64,000 nucleotides of DNA from Rhizophagus clarus (lineage: Eukaryota > Glomeromycota > Glomeromycetes > Glomerales > Glomeraceae). The stretch lies in assembly GCA_015698045.1 (NCBI GenBank), contig BLAL01000006.1, positions 1,423,501 through 1,487,500 of the forward strand, given 5' to 3'. Positions 56,462 to 64,000 of the stretch are shown piece after piece. Below the pieces are notes generated by a model, which was not told the origin of the DNA, did not search any database, and saw nothing but the letters and a program-made list of their open reading frames with translations. The first letter of the stretch is position 1. The number at the start of each line of letters is the position of its first letter. Both the position numbers and the translations under genes were made by a program.

Positions 56462-57440
56462 TAAAGTCATACCCTAGGGCTGGCCCTTACTAAGAGTATG
56501 ATATATACCATAAATTTTAACACATTTGCAGAAATAAAAGTATTGGATTTAATGTTCATTTGAAATAAATAAATAATTTAATTGCCAATCTGCCACTCAA
56601 TGATATAAAATGATTGGCAATCTATAATTAATTTTGACGGACTTTTATATATTAAATACTATTGTTCTGGAATGGTGTTTGCACTATCTTAAAAACACGT
56701 CACAACAACATAAATACTTCAAAAATTTATTAGAAAAAGGTATTACATTACCTGGATGTATTTTCCAAAACCGGTAGGACCAAGGTGTGCCAAAAAAAAA
56801 AAATAAAAATAATCAAAAAATTTTTTTTTTTTGTTATTTTGTTAATTCTAAAAGAAAATATTATATATTTTTTAATAGTGTAAAAAAAAACCTCATAAAA
56901 TTTGCAAAATTCGTGTATAAAAAATCTCAACTTAACTAAAATATAAGGTGGAATGGTGACTTCCTCCAAGGTAAACTTGTTAAATTTTATATCGAATGAT
57001 AAAAAATTTTTTTTTTGTAGCATATTCACGTTTAATGTTATTGATTAATGAGTTATCATTACATTTAGATGTGACCTTGTAGACAAAATCAGCATCAAAA
57101 TACGCCAATTAGCATAATTCATATAAAATCTGTGCCAGATCTACAAATTAATTTTGTATCGTTGAGTGACAGACTGGCAATTAATTTATTATTTTTTTAC
57201 ATTTCAATTAATAATCTTATAATTGGTCTTAAAAGAAGAAATATTATCATTATAAATTTTTTTGAAATTTATAAAAAATAACATTTAACAATTTTTTTTT
57301 TCTTTCTAAACAAAATAAAATTTATTTCATATAATTGATTTACATTTAAATTTAGACAATCTTATGTTCACATACCTTAAATAAATTTGTGTATATTTTC
57401 TTTTTAATAAATTTGTGTATAATTTTTTCAATAAATTTAT
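56462..57440 (+). repeat. Dispersed repeat copy 2, interrupted by a TTAA-flanked element
   Basis: 56462-56581 and 57181-57440 together match copy 1 (47975-48214 plus 50462-50625) in inverted orientation. At the point where copy 1 has its pogo-like element, copy 2 is uninterrupted (about 57200-57215: TTTCAATTAATAATCTTAT). Confidence 0.75.
56582..57180. mobile_element. 599-bp TIR element with TTAA target duplication
   Basis: The ends are TTGCCAATCTGCCACTCAAT on the left and TTGCCAGTCTGTCACTCAAC inward from the right. TTAA lies on both sides (56578-56581 and 57181-57184). Copy 1 of the host repeat has a single TTAA at 50494-50497, so the duplication is verified by an empty site. A TTAA target is typical of piggyBac-type elements, but the TTGCC terminus is not the usual CCC. 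No coding capacity is seen. Confidence 0.8.
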
Positions 57441-57777
57441 ATATATATATATTTTAATAAATTAAATTAGTATATTTTTTTAATAAATAAATTCATGTAT
57501 AATTTTTTAATAAATAAATTTGGGTAATGTTTTTTTTATAATAGGCGTTACTATGTGACGACATGTTACCATGGCAATCCTATCACATAATTTGATCTAA
57601 TTGGTGAATTTTTTTAACAAAAAATTTTATTTTTTATCTGATATTCTTTATAAACTGTACTGCTGATTTCACTTAGAATAAAAAATTATTTTTTATCTGA
57701 TAGCTAAAACAAAAAATAAAAAAAATGAGCCTAACAGTAAAAATAATAAAAAAAACAATAAGAAAATAATAGAAAGT
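57441..57777. repeat. AT-rich minisatellite and spacer
   Basis: TTTTAATAAATAAATT units run to 57535. A less AT-rich spacer with GGCGTTACTATGTGACGAC follows. No gene. Confidence 0.45.
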
Positions 57778-58615
57778 AGGAAAAAAAAATTAAAATAGAT
57801 AAAAAAAAAAATAAAAAGGAAGAGGAAATAGAGCAAAAAGAAGGGAAATAGAATAAAATAATGAAAAAAGGGGGAAAAGGACAAAAAGAACGAAGAGGAA
57901 GAAGAAATAGAATGAAAAGAAAGTTAAAAGAATGAAAAGAATAAAGAGGAAAGGGAAATAGAATGAAAGAAAGAAAAAATAGAGAGAAAGGAATAAAGAG
58001 GAAGGGAAAATGAAACAAAAGGAAGGGGAAAGAATGAAAAGAATGGAAAATAATAATGAAAAGGAGAAATGGAATGAAAAGAAGGGTAATAAAATGAAAT
58101 AATGAAAAGAAAAAGAAAGACAAGATAGAATGAAAAAAGTGAATAAAATGAAAAAGAATAAAAGGAAATGAAAAGAAGGTAAAGAGAAAAAAATTAGTAA
58201 ACCAAAATATAAAAAGCACAAAACAAAAAAACAAAGAAATAATAATATACCTTTAACATAAAATCAGAAAATTTATCAGAAAAAAAGAATGAAGAGGTGA
58301 GGGGAATAGAACAAAAGGAAGAAGAAATAGAGCGTAAAGAATAAAAAGAAAGGAAAAATGAAATAAAAGGAAAGGAAAAGAATGAAAAGAATGGGAAATA
58401 ACGAAAAGAAGGAGAAATGGAATGAAAGGAAAGGAAATAGAATGAAATAATGAAAAGGAAAAGGAAGAAGGAAGTAGAACAAAAAAGAATAAAGAGAAAA
58501 GGAATAAAATGAAAAGAAATAAAAGGGAAGAAAAAGAAGGAAAAGAGAAAAAAAATTAGTAAAATGAAATATAAAAAACAAAAAAAATAAAGAAAATAAT
58601 GACATACCTTTATCA
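57778..58615. repeat. Polypurine tract made of two related units of about 360 bp
   Basis: The plus strand is almost entirely A and G (GAAAAGAATGAAAAGAATGG and similar). Two halves correspond: AGAGAAAAAAATTAGTAAA at about 58180 and again at about 58540, each followed by ATATAAAAA and ending ATACCTTTA (about 58250 and 58610). On the minus strand these ends read as TAAAGGTAT, a donor-like junction before a long pyrimidine stretch. The F/S/L-rich minus frames of 109-167 codons are composition artefacts. Confidence 0.7.
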
Positions 58616-58754
58616 AAACTGTAATATATTCTTAGTTTTTTACACGTATACCTATAGATAAATAATCACATGAACCGGCCAATAAAATTTATTTGTTCAC
58701 ATGATTATAAAAGGGTTGTCATGATGATGGGTCACTAATTACATTTTCCCTTTT

Positions 58755-59610
58755 TTAATAAATAAATTTATGTATAATTTTTTTAATAAATAAATTTGGG
58801 TAATGTTTTTTTTAATTAATATTTTTTTTGATAAATAAATTCATATAATATTTTTTTTAATATAATTTTTTTTCAATAAATAAATTTAGGTAATGTTTTT
58901 TCTAATTAATATTTTTTTTTTTTTGATAAATAAATTTGGGTAATGTTTTTTTTTAATTAATATTTTTTTGATAAATAAATTCATATAATGATTTTTCCTA
59001 ATAAATTCGTATAATATTGTTTTAATATAATTTTTTTTTCAATAAGTAAATTTGATTAATGTTTTCTAATAAGTCAATTTGTGTAATTTTTTTTTAATAA
59101 TTTAGGATATATATTTTTTATTTTTTTCAATAAATAAATTCAGATAATGTTTTTTAATTAATATTTTTTTGATAAATAAATTCATATAATATTTTTTCTT
59201 AATAAATTCGTATAATTTATTTTTTTTTTAATATAATTTTTTTTAATAAATAAATTCGAGTAATATTTTTTTAATTAATATTTTTTTTGATAAATAAATT
59301 CGTATAATATTTTTTTTAATATAATTTTTTTTCAATAAGTAAATTCAGGTAATATTTTTTTTTTAATAAATCAATTTGTATAATATTTTTTCTTAATAAA
59401 TTCATATAATATTATTTTTTTTAATATAATTTTTTTTTCAATAAATAAATTCAGGTAATATTTTTTTTAATTAATTTTTTTTTTTAATAAATACATTTAT
59501 ATAATATGTTTTTTAATATACTTTTTTTTCAATAAATAAATTTTTTTTATAAATAAATTAATGTAATATTTTTTTTCTAATAAATCAATTCATATAATAT
59601 TTTTTTTTTA
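58755..59610. repeat. AT-rich minisatellite, unit about 28-32 bp
   Basis: Dozens of imperfect units alternate AATAAATAAATT(T/C)(G/A)(G/T)GTAATG, AATTAATATTTTTTTTGATA and ATAATATTTTTTTTAATATA. It has no coding content. Confidence 0.75.
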
Positions 59611-59614
59611 ATAT

Positions 59615-59769
59615 GGGGTCTTTGCAATAGAAAGGTACGAAACTCAAAAAAAATTTTAAATTTATTTTATATGCTAATTATGTTTTTTATACTAAAATAA
59701 GTGTAAATTTAATATTAATTAAATTTTTATTTTTTTTTGAGTTTCGTACCTTTCTATTGCAAAGACCCC
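59615..59769. mobile_element. 155-bp hairpin MITE within the minisatellite
   Basis: Inverted arms of about 38 bp begin GGGGTCTTTGCAATAGAAAG and are followed by GTACGAAACTC. The right arm is an exact complement with one extra terminal C. It is flanked by ATAT-type sequence, so the target duplication cannot be resolved in this AT-rich context. Confidence 0.75.
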
Positions 59770-60529
59770 CATATAATTTTTTTTTCAATATGTAAATTTA
59801 TGTAATGTTTTTTTAAGACCCTAAATAATACTAATATAACTCATATACAGGTTTGCATAGAGTTTATATGAAGTTACTTTTTAAACCCATAAATTGAGTT
59901 TGCGTAGATTGGTCAATTTGGGAGTAACTCACATTTTATATTTGCGTAGAGTTTATAATAAATATATATGGATTTATTTTTGAAAAAATACTAATTTTGG
60001 TAAATGTAAATTACTTGGTATTTACCAAAATTTACATATCGGCGGATTTGTTTCATTGTTCAAATATGTTAAATTTTGTTATACAATGTATTATAAAAGT
60101 TAAAGATATGCAATATAGTAATCTAAAAAAATGCGTACAATTTTTAAAAAGTGCAATTCAGCACAATTTTAATTTTGGCCAGAATTAACATAATTTCAGC
60201 TAGATTTAATATACCATAACTGGTAATATAATAGTAATGATAATTAGTTAAACAAAAAAGAAAAAAAACTTTAACACCACAATCATTAAATCTATAATTA
60301 CAAAAACAATTTCACACTTAATAATTTGTTGAATAATAATTAATATCATTATAAATTAATAAAAAGGAAATTGTATGAAAAAAACTATATTTTAATTCAA
60401 AGAAAAAAAATTACACCACACTGTATACATGATTTTATAAAAAAATTAAGCCGCAATTGCATAATTTTAACTGTAATATTAATGTTATAATGCTGTATTA
60501 ATTGCACATGCACTGCAATATATAAGAAA
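59770..60529. other. Intergenic
   Basis: AT-rich. A short perfect inverted pair, TTGGTAAATGTAAATTACTT / GGTATTTACCAAAATTTACA, lies around 59996-60040. The 63-codon frame at 59997-60188 has no motif. Confidence 0.4.
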
Positions 60530-61110
60530 AAATGGAAAATACAGGAAGAAAGAACAAAGGAAGAATAAAGGAAAGAAGAGATAAATGAAAAGGGATAAAA
60601 GGAAGTAAAGATGATTAAAGAGAAATGAGAAAGGAACAAAAAAGGTAAAGGATAGTGAAAAAGAATGAATGAAACAAAAAAAGAATGAAAATAAATGAGA
60701 AAATGAAAGGGAATGAAAAGGAATAAAGAGAATGAAAAAAAATAAAAGGAATAAAAGAAGCAAATGGCAAATGAAAAAAAAATAAGAGGAATGAAAGAGA
60801 ATGAAAGGAAGCAAAAGAGGAATGAAAATTAATAAAGGGAACAAAAAAAAGCAACAAAAAAAGTCAAAGATCAATGAAAAAAACTAAAGATCATTGAAAA
60901 GAGATCAAAGATCAATGAAAGAAACGAAAAAAGTAATGAAAAAAACCAAGGATCAATGAAAAAAACAAAAAAAAAGCAACGAAAGAAATCAAAGATCAAT
61001 GAAATAAACCAAAAAAGCAATAAAAGAAACAATGATGAAAGGAATAAAAGATCAATGAAAGAAATAACAAAAGAACCACAAAAGATCAATGAAAGAATCA
61101 TAGAAGAAAC
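60530..61110. repeat. Second polypurine tract with AAAGATCAATGAAA minisatellite
   Basis: 60530-60860 is A/G-rich like 57778-58615. From about 60868 to 61100 the motif AAAGATCAATGAAA recurs about eight times with spacers such as GAAACGAAAAAAG. ORFs on both strands here (98-173 codons) reflect composition only. Confidence 0.7.
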
Positions 61111-61291
61111 GAAAAGAATAATGAAAAAAAGAAACAAAAAAACCACAAAAAGAAGAGAAATAAAGGGGGAAAAAATGAAAGAAAAGCCAGAACACCCACC
61201 TATAGAAAAAAAAAGAAAGAAAACGGTTAATATCATCTTAAAAGAAAAATAAAACAATAGGAGAAGAGACGTAAAAGACTTACTTGAATTT

Positions 61292-61529
61292 TCACTCATA
61301 CGGTACACATCTAAAAAGACAAAAAGTTTAGTAAAAGAACAAGGGAAAGAATGAAAAGAAAACAAAAAAAAGGAGAAGAAATTAAAACTCACCTTGAATT
61401 TCCAAAATGGATAAAAACAGCCACGCCTAAAAAAAAGAATAAGTTAATAAGAGACAAAAGAAAGAAGAATAAAAGCAAAAAAAACTTACCTGTTACAGTA
61501 TTTAATCCTGAAGCTAAAGGTAACGCCAT
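61292..61529 (-). CDS. Candidate three-exon micro-ORF on the minus strand
   Basis: ATG at 61527-61529 opens a 40-nt exon (MALPLASGLNTVT) with a GTAAGT donor after 61490. A TTTTTTTTAG acceptor leads to a 34-nt exon (61426-61393, GVAVFIHFGNS) with GTGAGT. A CTTTTTAG acceptor leads to 61310 (CVPYE, TGA 61292). All three join in phase, giving 30 residues. It could be chance in a pyrimidine-rich region, but the splice sites are unusually good. Confidence 0.3.
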
Positions 61530-61574
61530 TAACTAAAAAATTTAAATTGTGGTTTATAATTTTTGAAAAAAAAA

Positions 61575-61770
61575 ATTATTTTTTTATTTTTTTAAAAAAA
61601 ATTTCCCTTAAAAAAAAATGATTTTTTATTTTTTTAAAAAAAATTTCCCTTAAAAAAAAATGATTTTTTATTTTTTAAAAAAAAATTTCCCTTAAAAAAA
61701 CGACATTTTTTTTAAAAAAAAAATTTCACTTAAAAAAAACGATATATTTTTTTAAAAAAAATTTCCCTTC
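61575..61770. repeat. Tandem repeat, 38-42 bp unit, five copies
   Basis: Units share AAAAAAATTTCCCTTAAAAA followed by TGATTTTTTATTTTTT. TTTCCCTT or TTTCACTT recurs at about 61601, 61643, 61685, 61723 and 61761. Confidence 0.8.
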
Positions 61771-62046
61771 CGCCAAAATAAAAATCTGAAGTCTAAACAA
61801 AACTACTAGCATTGATTATCTATTTATAACATAAAAGACAATATCGCTTGCCATTTACGATAAGTTTATCTCATGAGTTGATATAAAAAAGGAATATGTT
61901 ATATATCACATGCATTTTATCTAGTTTTGAACTGGTATAACTGGTATTATGATCTGATTATTTGAGTAAACAGGTTTTTTTTTGAATTTATTACATTTAG
62001 ATAAAAAATAATTTAAAAAAATAATTTTTTTTTTTCTTTTTTGTAG
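61771..62046. other. Spacer before the subtelomeric array
   Basis: AT-rich, about 275 bp. The last 20 bases form the first T-tract and GTAG acceptor of the array. Confidence 0.5.
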
Positions 62047-63139
62047 TATTGCCAGACGAAAAGCATGATCAGACTATTGGAATTAAGGTAAGGGAGGATT
62101 GGGGTGGTGTTTTTCGTTGTTGTTTTTTTTAATTAATTAATTAATTATTTTTTTTTTCTTTTTTTGTAATGTTGCTAGATGAAAAACGTGACTAAACTTT
62201 TGGAATTAAGGTAAGGAGGTGTTTTTCGTTGGTTTTTTTTTATTTAATTAATTAATTATTATTTTTTTTTTTTTTTTTGTAGTGTTGCCAGACAAAAAGC
62301 AGACCGGATTATTGGAATTAAGGTAAAGAAGGGTTGGTGAGGTGTTTTTCGTTGGTTTTTTTATTTAATTAATTAATTATTTTTTTTTTTTTTTGTAGTG
62401 TTGCCGGACGAAAAACATGACCGGACTTTTGGAATTAAGGTAAGGAGGTATTTTTCGTTGGTTTTTTTTAATTAATTAATTAATTATTTGTTTTTTTTTT
62501 CTTTTTTGTAGTGTTGCCAGACAAAAAGCATGATCGGACTATTGGAATTAAGGTAAGGGAAGGTTAGGGTGGTGTTTTTCATTGTTGTTTTTTTTAATTA
62601 ATTAATTAATTAATTTTTTTTTCTTTTTTTGTAGTGTTGCCAAATGAAAAATGCGACTGGATTTTTAGAATCAAGGTAAGGGAGGGTTGGGTGGTGTTTT
62701 TTGTTTAATTAATTAATTATTTATTTGCTTTTTTTTTCTTTTTTGTAGTGTTACTAGACGAAAAGCATGACCGGACTTTTGGAATTAAGGTAAGGAGGTA
62801 TTTTTCGTTGGTTTTTTTTAATTAATTAATTAATTATTTGTTTTTTTTTTCTTTTTTGTAGTGTTGCCAGACAAAAAGCATGATCGGACTATTGGAATTA
62901 AGGTAAGGGAAGGTTAGGGTGGTGTTTTTCATTGTTGTTTTTTTTAATTAATTAATTAATTAATTTTTTTTTCTTTTTTTGTAGTGTTGCCAAATGAAAA
63001 ATGCGACTGGATTTTTAGAATCAAGGTAAGGGAGGGTTGGGTGGTGTTTTTTGTTTAATTAATTAATTATTTATTTGCTTTTTTTTTCTTTTTTGTAGTG
63101 TTACTAGACGAAAAGCATGATCGGACTATTGGAATTAAA
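62047..63139 (+). repeat. Subtelomeric array of ten splice-bounded 41-nt exon-like units
   Basis: Units lie at 62047-62087, 62170-62210, 62283-62322, 62399-62439, 62512-62552, 62635-62675, 62749-62789, 62862-62902, 62985-63025 and 63099-63139. Nine are 41 nt and one is 40. Each is preceded by a T/C tract ending GTAG (GTAA before the second unit) and followed by GTAAGG (GTAAAG in one). Spacers are about 70-80 bp with TTAATTAATTAA. In one frame most units read L-P-D-E-K-H-D-R-T-I/F-G-I-K. The second carries a stop, the third is shifted, and two (62635 and 62985) read LPNEKCDWIFRIK. 62421-62770 and 62771-63120 are a nearly exact 350-bp, three-unit higher-order duplication. Confidence 0.85.
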
Positions 63140-63147
63140 GTAAGGGA

Positions 63148-63690
63148 GGGTTAGGGTTAGGGTTAGGGTTAGGGTTAGGGTTAGGGTTAGGGTTAGGGTT
63201 AGGGTTAGGGTTAAGGTTAGGGTTAGGGTTAGGGTTAGGGGTTAGGGTAGGGTTGGGTTAGGGTTAGGGTTAGGGTTAGGGTTAGGGTTAGGGTTAGGGT
63301 TAGGGTTAGGGTTAGGGTTAGGGTTAGGGTTAGGGTTAGGGTTAGGGTTAGGGGTTAGGGTTAGGGTTAGGGTTAGGGTTAGGGTTAGGGTTAGGGTTAG
63401 GTGTTAGGGTTATGGTAGGGTTAGGTTAGGGTTAGGGTTGGTTTAGGTGGTTAGGGTTAGGTTAGGGTTAGGGTTAGGTTTAGGGTGGGTTAGTTAGGTT
63501 AGGGTTAGGTTGTGTAGGGTTAGTTAGGGTTTAGGGTAGGTAGGGTTAGGGTTAGGGTTAGGCTAGTTAGGGTTAGGGTTAGGGTTAGGGTTAGGGTTAG
63601 GGTAGGGTTAGGGGTTAGGGTAGGGTTAGGGTTAGGGTTAGGGTTAGGGTTAGGGGTTAGGGTTAGGGTAGTTAGGTTAGGGTTAGGGTT

Positions 63691-63722
<32 letters not shown>

Positions 63723-64000
63723 GGTTAGGGTTAGGGTTAGGGTTAGGGTTAGGGTTAGGGTTAGGGTTAGGGTTAGGGTTAGGGTTAGGGTTAGGGTTAG
63801 GGTTAGGGTTAGGGTTAGGGTTAGGGTTAGGGTTAGGGTTAGGGTTAGGGTTAGGGTTAGGGTTAGGTTAGGGTTAGGGTTAGGGTTAGGGTTAGGGTTA
63901 GGGTTAGGGTTAGGGTTAGGGTTAGGGTTAGGGTTAGGGTTAGGGTTAGGGTTAGGGTTAGGGTTAGGGTTAGGGTTAGGGTTAGGGTTAGGGTTAGGGT
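63148..64000 (+). repeat. Telomere, (TTAGGG)n
   Basis: TTAGGG repeats run to the window edge with the G-rich strand ending 3' at the right, so this is a chromosome terminus. The first 60 bp are near perfect, 63205-63720 is irregular (TAGGG, TTGGG, GGGGTTAGGG, GTGTAGGG variants), and the distal part is again nearly perfect. The array starts directly after GTAAGGGAGGG of the last exon-like unit. Confidence 0.98.

Noticed and set aside
56748..57029. 93-codon minus ORF
   Set aside because: Lies inside the TTAA-flanked non-coding element and consists of F/K runs from homopolymers.
57690..58616. Minus-strand F/S/L-rich ORFs of 63-167 codons that look like membrane proteins
   Set aside because: Direct consequence of the polypurine tract on the plus strand; several frames are open at once.
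60397..61392. Minus-strand hydrophobic ORFs (80-173 codons) and a plus-strand Lys-rich 98-codon ORF
   Set aside because: Low-complexity composition of the purine tract and GATCAATGAAA repeat, not conserved protein sequence.
62047..63139. CRISPR-like array (regular short repeats and spacers)
   Set aside because: Eukaryotic telomere-adjacent array; spacers are near-identical rather than unique, and no cas genes are present.

Overview
The window is the right-hand end of a eukaryotic chromosome: bases 63148-64000 are TTAGGG telomere repeats. The sequence is very AT-rich. Genes are sparse, introns are short (about 75-90 bp, GT-AG), and transposon relics fill the gaps. A protein kinase joined to Sel1 repeats, other kinase fragments, a leucine-rich-repeat family beginning MVNAQEW, a SAM-like N-terminus and a beta-propeller/coiled-coil family point to an arbuscular mycorrhizal fungus (Glomeromycotina, Rhizophagus-like). 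That assignment rests on recognising protein families, not on a database search.

Three genes look intact. They are a 1527-residue intronless VLIG/GVIN-type very large GTPase (25601-30184, minus), a five-exon kinase-Sel1 gene (36539-39040, plus; its exons sum to 724 codons), and a 681-residue Sel1 plus multi-pass membrane protein (51231-53276, minus). A 620-codon charged ORF at 331-2193 is open but has no N-terminal ATG. Decayed genes are common: an LRR gene (5118-6109), a SAM-like fragment (9546-9758), a kinase (13262-14523), a propeller gene (18661-19773), and a dead tandem copy of the kinase-Sel1 gene (32517-34847).

The mobile fraction is diverse and several insertions can be read to the base. 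Two different pogo/Tigger-like elements (21209-23804 and 48217-50459) have TA target duplications and disrupted transposases. A LINE-like element with only ORF1 (42197-43906) has a 16-bp target duplication and an A-rich tail. A 2.6-kb TIR element (44447-47052) splits a Crypton-like recombinase relic and contains a coherent spliced coding segment. There is a Helitron-like relic near 55 kb and many MITE-like hairpins: a TAGGGATG family, a TAA-flanked and a TTAA-flanked element, and others. Two inverted copies of one repeat (47975-50625 and 56462-57440) act as each other's empty site, one holding a pogo element and the other the TTAA element.

From 57.7 kb to the telomere the sequence is low-complexity: long polypurine tracts, AT-rich minisatellites, and an array of ten units at 62047-63139. 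Each unit is a 41-nt exon-like block between a GTAAG donor and a T-tract-GTAG acceptor, and most encode variants of one 13-residue peptide. The telomere begins inside the donor of the last unit. Similar splice-bounded repeats occur on the minus strand near 7.6-8.2 kb.
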